In this document: positions 51,662 through 62,440 of the stretch, piece after piece
Position numbering within the stretch: the first letter of the stretch is position 1
How the letters are laid out: each line of letters begins with the position of its first letter
Source of the DNA: Isoetes taiwanensis
Lineage: Eukaryota; Streptophyta; Lycopodiopsida; Isoetales; Isoetaceae
NCBI GenBank assembly: GCA_021234155.1
Contig: JAJEKV010000021.1
Location: 14,879,760 to 14,943,759 of the forward strand
Length of the DNA stretch: 64,000 nucleotides
Reading direction: 5' to 3'
Translations under genes and position numbers: made by a program
Notes under the pieces: generated by a model
Databases searched by the model: none
Told to the model about the DNA's origin: nothing
The model's input: the letters and a program-made list of their open reading frames with translations, nothing else

Positions 51662-53173
51662 ATGGCCACTTCTACATTCAAGCGATGGTACAACCACCAT
51701 ACCACGGGTCGGTTTCCGACATAGAATCCGCTCTTCAAGTGTCTTCCGTATGAACTCGACATTGAAGCTACCATCAACGCTACTCCCTTCTACCAGAGCA
51801 TCATGTCTGAGTTCCACGCCAAGATAGGACCATCTTTGGTAGAACTTCCACCTTGTATAGGGTATTTTGCACCCAACACGGCCCTCAAGTCAGCTCTGCA
51901 AGATATCCCCAACGTCGATAAGTATCTAGAGAATAAAGCAGTCCATCTTCCCAACTACATGTCCATCTCTGCTAATAGGAGGAGATACTTCTCCTATACA
52001 GCAGCTGTAGCCATTTTCCTATCTCTTCGGGGTCAAACCCAGATAGGGGAAACCCCGCCAAAGCCTTTAGAAGTTGAACCCATAGCCATGGGCAGCAGCA
52101 GAGGAGGAACGGATGCCGAAAGTACGAAAGCAAGAAGAGGAAGAAGATGAAGAAGAGGAGGAATATGAATCGGACCCGGAAGACCTGGACCTGGAGCAAG
52201 AGAGGCAGCAGGCGGATCAGCAGATCCAAAGCTTCGAGGAAGGATTAAGAGCAACCAGAAGAGCCCCACCACTTGGGCAGGGAATTACAAGCTTGACGCC
52301 AGTATTCATAGCAGGCGAGGCATACCTAACCCTCCATGACATTAAGAATCTTCCACAATGCCGCGACAGAGGCCTTAGGGTGGATGAGATTTTGCATCTC
52401 CTACGACAGCAAGCAGACCTCGACGACTTCATCGATCGAGAAGCTCAGGATTTCCCTATCAGCATAAGAGAAGCCAGGACATTCACCGGCGAGACATCAT
52501 CAGACATAGAGGCGTATGCAAGCATCAGGCAGATGATGGCAGAAGCGGACTTGCCCTCGGAGGAAGAGTTCATGGCAATTCAGGAACAAATGGGAATCAG
52601 GGGCAAGTCCACATCAGCACACTTACCCAGCTCGCCGGCACCAATCTTAAAGCAAAGATGGAGGCAAAGATCAATTTGAGGAAGGTTGGTGCAGAGCTAG
52701 AAGAAGTACAGGTAGACGACTTCGCGGGAAGGCATAGGGCAACTTCCTCGTCTACCGAAGAAACAGGGCATGATAAAGCACTTAGATACTACCTGCCATT
52801 GTTGCTGGATGGAAGAATAGCAGTTATCCACCGCCAATTTAGCCCACGAAGCGAAGAAGGGGTTTTTATGCTTATCGCTCTCTCAGGGTTTGGACATCAT
52901 GCTCGATTAGCGCCAAACATCGACCATGTTATCCTGATCAAGAGAGCGATTGCATTAACTATCTTCGACTTCGCAATTCCTTACAGACGACAGGGCAGGT
53001 TGGCAGTGACAGCCGCATACACATCAGAAAGAAGAATTGAAGACATAGAGGCAGCACTCCAAGGAGGAACAACAACAAACATCCTCAGGAATTTAGGCGG
53101 GTCAATAGGTACGGCCCAAGTGAACAAATTTTTGGAGGACCACCCTGACTACCTCAAGAAATTCCAGGAATAA
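51662..53173 (+). pseudogene. Unrecognised protein encoded between the H3-like gene and gag
   Basis: From ATG 51662 (MATSTFKRWYNHHTTGRF) the frame has one TAG at 51722-51724 and then runs open to 52150 (SEFHAKIGPSLVELPPCIGY, NYMSISANRRRYFSY). After frame changes it continues at 52113-52679 with a very acidic stretch (EEEEDEEEEEYESD) and a helical part, and at 52658-53173 with a compact C-terminal domain (RYYLPLLLDGRIAVIHRQF, VFMLIALSGFGHHARL, NILRNLGGSIGTAQVNKFLE). Together about 500 codons. I do not recognise any family. It lies behind its own TATA box, so it is likely a separate transcription unit, in the place where chromoviruses normally have only a leader. Confidence 0.55.
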
Positions 53174-53313
53174 AAGTTTTAACATATTTTGCATGTAAAA
53201 GTAATAGTATATATATGAATATAAATTATGACCATAAATGTGTCTCTATTATACAATTGTTCCCTCAAATTTCGTAAACAACTAAAGCAATGTAACACAC
53301 AAAACAAGAGCTA
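53174..53313. other. AT-rich spacer before gag
   Basis: A markedly AT-rich 140-bp spacer between the unknown gene and gag, with short TATATATGAATATAAA stretches. It may be an intron or a third promoter region. Confidence 0.4.
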
Positions 53314-53322
53314 ATGATCAAA

Positions 53323-54640
53323 ATGTACTCTAATGTGCATGCAGCTAGAGTACCTAGAAATCTTGATGAACAGAGGCAACGAGAACAAGAGCGTACACCA
53401 CCAAGGCGCTTCCAGCCGAGAAATCTGCGTCCAGAGTTTGAAGCAGTAACACCGGAGGAAGAGCTATCCCAGATCAGATCCGACATCCACGACATAAGAG
53501 CATTGCTAGCAGGGGCAGCAGGAGCAGGGGGGCAAGATCAGAATGTTCCCTTACCTGAAACACCAGCTGGCCGGACAGTGCACCAGAGAAAGAGAAGCCG
53601 AAGGAGAAGATCTCCTAGTTCAGGGTCCTCGGACTCTAGCACAGACACGGACTCGGAATCAGAAGAATCAGGGGAACAGAGACGAGTACGCAGGGAGAAC
53701 CCAAACCGTGACAGAGATAGAACACACTCTGATTATCAGAAGAAGGTTGATTCCGCGCTTAGCAATGTGTGGAAAGCCGTAGTTAGAAACAGCTCGTGAG
53801 ACAACAGATCCGGAATGGAAGCTTGAAGCTTGGCCTCGACGAGATGAGCGAGTATGGGAACGCGTACGCATGAAGGATAAGGACAAAGGTAGAGTAGCCA
53901 CAGAAACCCAAGGGGCAGCCAGAATATGGTGGAAGGGATACGCAAAAGCACATGGGCTGAGTAGAGACAGTTGCAAGTTCAGGAAATTTGCTAAAGCATT
54001 CAAACACCATTACGTGCCAAGGGAACATAAGTGCAACATGATGCAACAGCTTCTGTTGTTGCAAAGAAGGCAACAAATCACCCGTATACACGAGGAATTT
54101 ATGAGACTGAGACTATATGTACCAAAACTAAGTGAAAGACACGCAGTAGAGGGTTATATCGAGGGGCTGAATGAAGAAATCCGCAAGCTTGTTAGGGCAA
54201 TAAACCCCAAGACTGTATCAGAAGCAGAATCCAAGGTAGTAAGTTTGCAAGGGACCGGACCGCAAGAGCATACTCCAAGGCAGCAATATTTCCGTGATAA
54301 ACGGAAAAAACACAGAGGCTATAGCCCAAGGGCGGCAAGTCCAAAGAGCCAGAAGCCGCAATACAACCCCAATTATGGGAAGCAAGGAAATGGAAGTGGT
54401 AGCAAGCAGGAAAGGAAACAGGTAAGTTTCAAGGAGCAAGGGAGCGGATCTAACTATTCCAAAGCAGTGAGGCAATTTCTGCAGGCCATGCCCAAGGAGA
54501 AAAAGAAGGAATGTTTAGAAAAGGAGCTATGCTTCCGATGCTTCCAGCCGTGGCATCGAACCAACAATTGCCCCTTTGGTGATGAATGCGCACTCAGAGA
54601 ACGGGATGGGAGACTCCATCGGATGGGGACGACGACCTAA
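53323..54640 (+). pseudogene. gag: nucleocapsid-capsid protein with zinc knuckle
   Basis: The first frame (53323-53799) is an Arg- and Ser-rich N-terminal region with an SDSSTDTDSESEE acidic run. A frame change near 53800 leads to the second frame (to 54640), which has the retrotransposon gag capsid helices (ARIWWKGYAKAHG, KFAKAFKHHYVP, RIHEEFMRLRLYVPKLSE, AVEGYIEGLNEEIRKLV). Further on comes a zinc knuckle CFRCFQPWHRTNNC (CX2CX4HX4C). This is the particle-forming protein. One frameshift separates the halves. Confidence 0.85.
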
Positions 54641-55215
54641 GCACGGATTACATCCATGGTGAGTGTCACATTTTGCAGCTATTGATACGGTGAAATGCGT
54701 AAAGTCAAGACAAGGTAATTTCAACAACCGGGAAAGCTAAAGAGAAATCCTTCATAGTGCCGATAGACTCCGGGCAGCCACAATTTTAAGGCCACCCGTA
54801 AATGGTAAGCATGTTGAAGCTAAAACCCTTTGAAGTCCAAGCCCGTGCCAGTTGTGTTAGCTAATGGGGCAGCTTAGGCATACAAATGGGAAGAGAATAA
54901 ACTTCAATATAGACTTGCTGTGCATCAATGTCCCATTGGGAGCGGAAGTCATGAATATAGGCAAGTATGACTTGATTATTGGAATGGAATATCCGGGCCA
55001 GCCAGGAGCACTCATTGATTGTGGGAAGCGCTAAGGTGACCTTAACAACCCCAGAGGGCAAGGTCATCAAAATTACGTGTGTAAAGAAGTAACCCCAATC
55101 ATGCAATGCATGAGCAAAGTGAAAAATTGCTTAATGCATAAGAAAGCAAAGAAGTAGCCTATCTCCTTAAGCTTGAGCTCAAGAGCGAGCCGAGGAAAGC
55201 AAGGACGCCAAAGAA
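54641..55215 (+). pseudogene. Aspartic protease region, heavily decayed
   Basis: Between gag and RT the reading frames are short. A VPIDSGQ-like stretch (about 54757) may be the protease active site (D-S/T-G), and NVPLGAEVMNIGKYDLIIGMEY (about 54929-54995) matches the ILGMDW-type C-terminal motif of retroviral-type proteases. Several stops and shifts interrupt it. Confidence 0.6.
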
Positions 55216-56370
55216 TTGAATAAGCTCCCCAAGCCTATAGCGAAGTTGATCAAGGAATTTCATGACTTGTTTCCAGATGAGATCAAGCAGCTTCCGCCCT
55301 ATAGAGGAGTCGAGTGTGAAATAGCACTTGAACCAGGGACGAAGCCAACAAGCAAGGCACCTTATAGAATGTCAACCGAAGAGTTGACGGAGTTAAAGAA
55401 GCAGTTACAAGAACTGCTAGATCTAGGGTTCATAAGACCTAGCGTCTCTCCCTTCGGAGCGCCTATTCTTTTTGTGAAGAAAAAGGATGGGAGCCTTAGG
55501 ATGTGCATCGACTACCGCCAGTTGAACAAGCACACCATTAAGAATAAGTATGCCTTGCCTAGGTCAGATGACCTAATGGATCAGTTGCAGGGAGCAAAGA
55601 TCTTCTCCAAAATAGATCTCAGATCAGGGTATCATCAGATCAGGATCAAGGAGGAAGACATCCACAAAACGGCGTTCAGAACAAGGTATGGGCATTATGA
55701 GTTCACAGTCATGCCTTTTGGATTGTCTAATGCGCCAGCAACTTTTATGAGATTGATGAACGACGTCTTCCGCGAGTTTCTAGACTCCTTCATCATAGTC
55801 TTCTTCGATGATATCTTGGTATACAGTAAATCCATGGAAGAACATGCCCAGCATTTGAGAAAGGTACTTGAAAAGCTAAGAAGGCATCAACTCTTTGCGA
55901 AGTTATCAAAGTGCCACTTCGCGACGGAAAGAGTGGAGTATTTAGGGCATGTGATCACAGCAGAAGGCATTTCCACCGACCCTGCGAAGATCGAAGCCGT
56001 GATTGATTGGCCGGCACCAAAGAATACACATGAAGTCAGAAGCTTCCTAGGCCTAGCGGGCTATTATAGAAGATTTGTGAAGAATTTTGCCAAAGTGGCA
56101 GCGCCATTAACTGATCTCACAAAAGGTGGGAAAATAAAAGATTGGGCAACTCATTGGCAAAACAAGGCACAGAAAGCATTTGATACATTGAAGGAAGCAT
56201 TGACTACAGCGCCAGTATTGGTCTTGCCAGATCCGACCAAAGATAAGCTTGTAGCGACAGACGCTAGCAGGATAGCAACAGGTGCAGTCCTCATGCAGGA
56301 GGAAAGAGTAGTAGCCTATGATTCCAAGAAGTTGAACGACGCCGAAAGCAGCCGCTTACCCAACGCATGA
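55216..56370 (+). CDS. Chromovirus reverse transcriptase and start of RNase H
   Basis: An open frame of 384 codons. It contains the conserved pre-RT segment ([19 protein letters not shown]), fingers ([20 protein letters not shown]), palm motif A ([15 protein letters not shown]), [20 protein letters not shown], the active site FFDDILVYS (Phe replaces the usual Tyr before DD), thumb ([12 protein letters not shown]) and connection ([17 protein letters not shown]). RNase H begins with [19 protein letters not shown], whose Asp is catalytic. It ends by a frameshift in RNase H at 56370. This is the best preserved part of the element. Confidence 0.95.
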   Translation: MNKLPKPIAKLIKEFHDLFPDEIKQLPPYRGVECEIALEPGTKPTSKAPYRMSTEELTELKKQLQELLDLGFIRPSVSPFGAPILFVKKKDGSLRMCIDYRQLNKHTIKNKYALPRSDDLMDQLQGAKIFSKIDLRSGYHQIRIKEEDIHKTAFRTRYGHYEFTVMPFGLSNAPATFMRLMNDVFREFLDSFIIVFFDDILVYSKSMEEHAQHLRKVLEKLRRHQLFAKLSKCHFATERVEYLGHVITAEGISTDPAKIEAVIDWPAPKNTHEVRSFLGLAGYYRRFVKNFAKVAAPLTDLTKGGKIKDWATHWQNKAQKAFDTLKEALTTAPVLVLPDPTKDKLVATDASRIATGAVLMQEERVVAYDSKKLNDAESSRLPNA

Positions 56371-56882
56371 TCGGAGAGCTCGCTATAGTACGAGCTTTAA
56401 GAATTTGGAGGCATTATCTATTAGGAAGGAGATTCCAGCTGGATACAGATCATCAAAGCCTTCAATACATATTTACACAACCACTCCTTAATTTAAGGCA
56501 AAGGAGATGGATGGAATTCCTAGAAGAATATGACTTTGAGATAAGTTATAAGCCAGGAAAGCTCAATATAGTTGCGGACGCCCTTTCTAGGAAACCTTTG
56601 ACAACAAGAATTCATTGTAACGCCATATCAACACTTGTAAGCGAGTTTGGCAAGAAGATTGAAGAAGCATTGCCAACGGACCTCGACTTCAAAGAAGTGT
56701 GGGCAAGCCTTTGCAAGGAGGCCAGAACCGAAAAGGAAAGGGAAATGTTCAGGCACTATAAGAAAGAGGGAAACTTGCTATACCATAAGAACAAATTGTG
56801 TGTACCAAAATCTTCACAAGTTAGGAAATTAATCTTGAATGATACACACAATAGTCCCATAAAGGTGGCATGTGGTTCATGA
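56370..56882 (+). pseudogene. RNase H C-terminal part and integrase N-terminal region
   Basis: In a shifted frame: ELAIVRALRIWRHYLLG (catalytic Glu), LDTDHQSLQYIF (Asp), then EEYDFEISYKPGKLNIVADALSR (last Asp of RNase H) and a linker region leading to LILNDTHNSPIK, the first His of the integrase zinc finger. A frameshift at about 56875 follows. Confidence 0.85.
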
Positions 56883-57911
56883 AGACGCATTTCAAGATTA
56901 GAAGCAGCTTATTATTGGTCCCGCATGAAGAAGGAAATAGCAAGGTACATTCGAGAGTGCCGATATGCCGCCAGACAAAGGCGAATTAACAGCCGGATTC
57001 CGTGTGCTTTGGAACCATTGCCCGCGCCAAACGCTAAGTGGGAGGTAATAAGTATGGATTTTATTACAGGACTCCCGAGAACAGCAAGAGGCAAAGATGC
57101 CTTGATGGTGGTGGTAGACAAGTTGTCAAAAATGGCACACTTTGTGCCATGTAGGACAACCGATACGGCATTAGACACAGCCAACCTGTTTGTTAAGGAG
57201 ATTTTCAGGCTCCATGGCATGCCGAGGGAAATAATCTCGGATAGAGACTCCAAGTTTATGAGTGCCTTTGGCGTGACCTATTCACCACCATTCGGACAAA
57301 GCTTTCGATGAGCACCGCGATATCATCCCCAAACAAATGGTCAGACAGAGAGGACGAACAGGATCATCGAAGATATGTTAAGAAGTTATGTATGGAACAA
57401 GCAATCCAAGTGGGATGATTTCATCCACCTAGTAGAGTTTGCATACAACAGCACCAAGCAGGAGTCATCGCAGATGAGTCCTTTTATGATTAACTACGGG
57501 TATCAGTGTCTTACCCCGGATACTTGGCACAACCCTGTGTCCAAGGTGGAAGTCTCCCAGCAGATGCTTTCGGAAATGCAAGACTTGGTGGAGGAAGTGA
57601 GAGGATATCTCCTTGCAGCAAGAAGAAAAAGTAAAAGCATCGCCGACAAGCATAGGACAGTAAGAGAATTTGAAGTGGGAGACAAAGTGTGGTTGAAGAT
57701 CAAGGTCAAACAGGCCAAGCTCCACATCGGCAATTGCAAGAAGCTTGCTCCAAGATGGGCTGGACCTTTCAGGATAGAGAAGAGAGTAGGTAACCAATCC
57801 TACAAGTTGGACCTGCCAGCACATTTTAAAATCCATAAAGTTTTCCACGTAAGTCTGCTAAAGAGGCACACCCCAAACCCGAGGAAGTATTGGAGACAAA
57901 CGAGTTTTTAG
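56883..57911 (+). pseudogene. Integrase core and C-terminal domain
   Basis: One frame from 56925 to 57911 with a single TGA at 57309-57311. It shows the rest of the zinc finger (one of the two Cys is not recognisable: ECRYAARQ), core with WEVISMDFITGLP (first Asp), IISDRDSKF (second Asp) and NGQTERTNRI just after the TGA (Glu), then FEVGDKVWLKI, WAGPFRIEKRV (GPY/F module) and FHVSLLKRH. It inserts the cDNA into the genome. One in-frame stop and a flanking frameshift inactivate this copy. Confidence 0.88.
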
Positions 57912-58165
57912 AAATGACGGACGAGCATATTGAAATCGTCCCGGAAGTCCTTCTTAATAGATCTTATAAGAAGACAAGGTCAAAATTTCTCCAATACCTT
58001 GTGAAGTGGAAGCACTTACCAGTGGAAGATGCTACGTGGGTACTCGAATCAGATCTTAAGAAGCAGTACCCCGAGTTTATGGAGCAATGCAAGGGTCGGC
58101 TCGTCACCGAAGTAGTCGACATCAGCAACCAAGAAATCGGCTCAGGCATGTCGATTTGGGATTAG
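57890..58165 (+). pseudogene. Chromodomain at the integrase C-terminus
   Basis: In the next frame: EVLLNRSYKKTRSKFLQYL, VKWKHLPVEDATWVLESDL and KKQYPEFMEQCKG, the beta-strands and helix of a chromodomain. The tryptophan of VKWK is kept; the first aromatic cage residue is not evident, as in plant group II chromoviral chromodomains. Such domains direct integration to chromatin, generally by recognising modified H3 tails or associated factors. It is separated from the integrase by a frameshift here. Confidence 0.85.
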
Positions 58166-58995
58166 ATTAAAGCATGTGTAGCTAGGTTAATCTCCACGAT
58201 GCAGCCTATGCTAGGCATGGGTTGCATGCGTTGTTATCGATGATGAGACCACCACGTGCTCTCTAGGGCGGGTGTAATGTCAATGTAGGCATGACCCGTT
58301 TTCCGCTTTGGTTGAGTGGAAGGTAGATTAGAAGTCTACTTCTGTTCAATGGAAGTAGACGACCTCGAGAGAAAGGAGGTCATTCAGGTATGCATTGATA
58401 GGAAAAGCACCTCTAGTCAACGCCTACGGGGGAGGGCCCTTCACGCCCCATATACGGGAAGGACCCAAGTCCCACGCTGGGCAACTACAGGTGTAGGCAT
58501 TAGCGGCATATAGGCATGATAGGGCGCTGTCTCCTCGGCCATGATGGGAGAAACATAATCTTCCTATGCCGGGAGATATGCTTTGCATCCATATAATTGT
58601 ATTTAATGGGTGGTTCCCTTACAACCAAACTTTATAATAATTAAAAAAATTGTACTAACGTAGCGTACACCCTGCAGGCAATTAGAAGGACTAAGCGGCA
58701 GGAGGGTAGCGCTACGAGGACTCACAACACATAATTTTGACCATAATGTGTTGTGAGGAGGCGATATGGAATTCTAGCTTAAAACTTCTAAACTATAATT
58801 GATGTTATTTTGTCAATAATAGATTATGAAGTAGAGGACGGAAGAGCCTCTCACCATAGTACAATTACAATAAACTATAAATATTATTATTACCTGAGGT
58901 GATTAATATAACATGGATATAAAAGTTGTTGTAAGTGCAGGATATGCAGGTACCCAAGGTGGGGAGACGCGTGATGCTGAGGACAGCATCAAGTC
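58166..58995. other. 3' untranslated region of the chromovirus
   Basis: No gene. It contains an extra copy of the polypurine sequence AAGGTGGGGAGA at 58956-58967, 40 bp before the true tract. Confidence 0.6.
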
Positions 58996-59008
58996 AAGGT
59001 GGGGAGAA
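58996..59008 (+). other. Polypurine tract
   Basis: AAGGTGGGGAGAA immediately precedes the TGTGATG start of the 3' LTR, as expected for the plus-strand primer. Confidence 0.85.
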
Positions 59009-60609
59009 TGTGATGTTCCAAAGATAATATACGCCCCAACACGATATTATATCAAGTTACGCCACCCGCATACATGTCACGGATGACATGTACTCGCGAG
59101 ACGTATAAGGTTGCACCTAGGGAGCAAGAGTTGCACCTAGGGGGCAACATCGAATGTTGTGCATGTTAAATAAACATACACAATAAATAACCCCATGGAC
59201 CCCATTGCCAATTGGCTAAATCCCATTTGGCCAATGTCTAACCTAACCCTAAGGGTTCTATATAAGGGCTAAAACCCTAGACCCTAGCTCTCTTTTTCGC
59301 TTTTGACCATTTAGGTTTTTCTAGAGTTCCTTCCCATTTTCGATTTAGGGTTCTCTTGGGCCATTTCGCCAAGGTAGGACCCCAATTGCATTGTTAGGCT
59401 CGAAAGCCGGATTTGCACTGTGATTATTGAGTAGCAGCCATCGCTCACAAGATCGGGGAGTATGGACGCCTTCCAAGGATCAGGAGCGAAGTCGAGGAAA
59501 GTGTATCTAGTCATTCATTTGTCAACAGTAAAACCGCCTTTGGGCATGGCAATATGCCGGTTAGCATGTTAGATCATCTCTAGAGGCCTTATAGATCCCG
59601 AGATCTCAAGCTCTAACAAAGGAACCTAACTCGTTATGTAGTTAGTTAGTTTAGATGTTATTTTCTATTTCAGTTAGATGATGATGGATGTATTTCACTG
59701 CGGATCTCCATGTATGGGGAAAGGGGGTAGAGACCCAAAGCCGTAGTAGATGTTCCTAGCATAGCACCTTAGTTCCCCGTTACATGCGGCCCGCGTACAG
59801 GAGCCCTTTGGTTGTGGGTGAAGGGGCTAGGCCGGGTTGATAAGGAGGAACTTGTCTCATCACGGACCGACCCCTCCCGGTAGTAAGGCCTATCGGGGGT
59901 CTCCGTGGGCTAGGCTTAATGGCTTGTCACCGCTGCGTGTGGGCAAGGCATGAGCCTCGACACTGTGGGGTGGTGGATATGACCTTCCAATGAGTTCAAG
60001 TCTAATAAGGGCAAAGTGGCCCTCTAGCAGCCCTGCGGATGAGCATGGATGCCTCGGAGGAGATGCAACTCTCTTCCCCGCCATCCGGGGCCGGGAGATG
60101 CAACCCGCCAGTAGTAGCCCCTCGGCTATTCACCCTAAAGGCTACGGCCCAGTCCCAACACTTTTCAGCCTACTCGCAGTGTGCACGGGAGGGGCGGATG
60201 GAGTGGACTACCCTAAGCCATGTTCTATGCCAGCCAAATCCATTGCCATGAATTCTGTCTGCAACGAACTCTGGAGGCCTAGCCGTCAGTCACCCCCCTT
60301 GAGTCTGATCCCTGGGTAGGATCTCCCCTTGTTATTGTTGATATGAAGGTATGGTTATCTCTGTGATATTGCTATCTCTATGGTGATTGTATTTGTATAT
60401 TGTTAGTTGTGCTCACGTTTGTTTGTTCACGCTTCCGCAGATAGGTCGACCCGAAGGAAGACGGGTGAATGACACATCCACTCTTCCCTTGCTGGCTCAT
60501 CCCTGTGGGAGTAGAGTCAGGTGGATGGCCCCTGCCAGGCAGCTGCCAGGGGGAATGCTCCTCCTTCGAATACGATGCGGGCATCGTATAAGGAGTAGGG
60601 GACGTCACA
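59009..60609 (+). mobile_element. 3' LTR of the chromovirus
   Basis: Starts TGTGATGTTCC and ends GGGGACGTCACA. It is highly similar to the 5' LTR over long stretches, but with many small differences, often loss or change of CTG or CTC triplets (for example near 59400-59425 and 59870-60175). GCCAA follows at 60610-60614. Confidence 0.95.
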
Positions 60610-60614
60610 GCCAA
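60610..60614. repeat. Chromovirus target-site duplication, right (GCCAA)
   Basis: Perfect copy of 47235-47239. The interrupted pogo-element gene resumes after it. Confidence 0.9.
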
Positions 60615-60780
60615 CTCCAAGGTTTGGGGAGGGGACCTCATTCATAGCTACACCCGCTGATAGTCAGGTATGTTTGGTCACCTTGCAATCTTAATTTTCA
60701 GTTCACCTTTTATTTGGCACTGCTATTAACAGACAATGTGCACAGGTATCCGAAGACTCGGATGAAACCCAAGACAATTA
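60615..60780 (+). pseudogene. Second pogo-element gene, 3' part
   Basis: The frame cut at 47239 resumes here (TPRFGEGTSFIATPADSQ) and meets a strong donor, CAG|GTATGT, at 60667. A short second exon after TGTGCACAG (ending about 60746) reads VSEDSDETQDN and stops at 60779-60781. This makes a natural protein end, which supports the interrupted-gene model. Confidence 0.55.
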
Positions 60781-60781
60781 A

Positions 60782-62276
60782 GTATCTCGACAACTTATTG
60801 TACATAATATATGAACAAAATAGTGAACATGTTGTACAAGATTTATGATTAAAATAGTGAACTGACTGTTGCACATTCTGCTGTTTGCAACTGATTTCCC
60901 AATCCATTACCAGTATGGGGCATGGATCCGACACGATCATTATCATAAATAAATAACAGCAGCAATGAACATAAGCAATGAACATCAATGAACATTAGCA
61001 ACAGTGACAGTAATAACAAGATCATTCCATTAGACAAAAATAATGATCAGACAAAATTGAGCCCTCAGGCTGCACAAAATAAGCCCGAAGGGCCGTTTCA
61101 CAACATAAAGGAAGAGGAGGGGAGGATCGTCCAGAGTGGCCTTTCTGTACAAAGGGGGTTGCAGCTCATTAACCTACGGGGCTCTGGAAGAGCACATGGT
61201 CGGTCTTCCTCGTGATTACGACCGGCAAAGGGATCGATCATTCTGAACGAGCCCGCCAACTTGAGAGACGATTTTGGGGAGACCTCGACGCTAGCAGAAG
61301 AACCCACTGGCGTTGTGATCTCGGGGGGTTACCAAACAGCTCCTAATTTTGAAAGAATTAGGAGTCGTTGAGGTCGGGGAGGAGGAGCTAACAGGGGAGG
61401 ATGGAGCACTGGGGTGGTGAAGCCCTCTTGGGCCGGATCATACCCCACCCCTCACCACGCCCCACGTCCGCCGGATCGGGATAACTGGTTCTTCCGGCAT
61501 GATCCATGGCGCCTAAACCCCGTAAATACAACTTAAAAACACAAGATCAATGGATGATTCGAAACAAAAACATATCGGATGCTCGTAACTTACCTCCGAC
61601 GCTTTTGAGAACCCCGGATGCTTGAGCGGAATGGACCACCACCGCTTCAATCTCTCAATTTAAAGGCTTAAATGTAATGATGGGTCGATTTAAAAAATCC
61701 TGGCTTTTAAAGCCGAATTAATTTTCATCCCGACATGGCAGAGAATGTTCTAGCCAATTTGGCTCAAGAATTGGAGTTGGAGTGGGAGAAAATCGCCGAA
61801 TTTGGAAGGCAGAAGAGGGCCAAAAGGCAACATTACATGGCGGTACACCTCGATGTCCGGCACCATACGGATCGGTCGGGCGCACCTAGGCCTCGTGATA
61901 TGGCTCGACACCCAGGTGGCCCGATATTAATGGGATGTGGCCCTAAAGTGGGAGACGGTGTGGTGTGAAGATCCACGCAAGTGCGTGATAGGTGGCAATG
62001 GTGCGCCGTAGGTGGCAACTGACGCGCGTTAGCATGCAATAAGCCCCGGCCAGAGAGGGCCCTGCACCACGGGTGTGGTTAGGGGCCTCGCGACGGTGGA
62101 CGCTTGACCCCCCTTCCTTGATGCCACCATAACTTTCAATAGAGACTGAATTTCGGAAAATTGTCTTCGGGGAAGATGTTAAGGACAACATTAGGTATCT
62201 GAATAAATTGACGGATCGAAAGACGGGTGAAATTCGGATGTATGAGGACAATTTGCCCCTTAAGTGCGCGGAACAT
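60782..62276. other. Right half of the pogo element; one possible small frame
   Basis: No motif-bearing gene. A frame at 61735-61968 (MAENVLANLAQELELEWEKI...) has a helical N-terminus, and the frame around 62130-62275 (RKIVFGEDVKDNIRYLNKL) is open up to the inverted repeat. Neither is recognised. The region is G-rich between 61080 and 61480. Confidence 0.4.
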
Positions 62277-62291
62277 GGCGACCATACCCTA

Positions 62292-62440
62292 TGGCATGAT
62301 GTAAAAATTACTTTTCTTCTTTGCATAAGCATAATGAATGCAATGTTGTCTAATTAGATGATGCCACTGTGGCATGAAATAAAAATTACCTTTCTTCTTT
62401 CTGCATCAGCATAATAAACACAATGTTGATGTCGTCTGTG
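62292..62440. repeat. 79-bp tandem repeat, right part of array
   Basis: After the TA at 62290-62291, the sequence TGGCATGATGTAAAAATTAC and a further unit starting TAATTAGATG at 62351 match the units at 44517 and 44596. A degenerate continuation (ATGTTGATGT-GGTGT...) runs to about 62515. Confidence 0.85.

Larger units (their letters stand above)
47240..60609 (+). mobile_element. 13.4-kb Ty3/gypsy chromovirus carrying a histone H3-like gene
   Basis: The element has two LTRs (47240-48837, 59009-60609), a Met primer site (48839-48850), a polypurine tract (58996-59008) and a perfect 5-bp target duplication. Between the LTRs, in order: repeats R1 and R2, TATA box, histone H3-like gene, repeats R3-R5, TATA box, an unknown gene, gag, protease, RT, RNase H, integrase and chromodomain. 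The pol order with integrase last and a chromodomain places it among chromoviruses. The two extra genes before gag are not normal chromovirus content. Most frames are broken in this copy. Confidence 0.95.
44677..62289 (+). mobile_element. pogo/Tigger-type DNA transposon (split by a chromovirus)
   Basis: The left end GGGTATGGTCGCC (44677-44689) is the exact inverse of the right end GGCGACCATACCC (62277-62289), and TA flanks both ends (44675-44676, 62290-62291), the target preference of Tc1/mariner/pogo elements. The interior encodes a DDE_1-type transposase and one or two other proteins. The 13,370-bp chromovirus at 47240-60609 plus one 5-bp duplication accounts for most of the length; without it the pogo element is about 4.2 kb. 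Confidence 0.9.
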
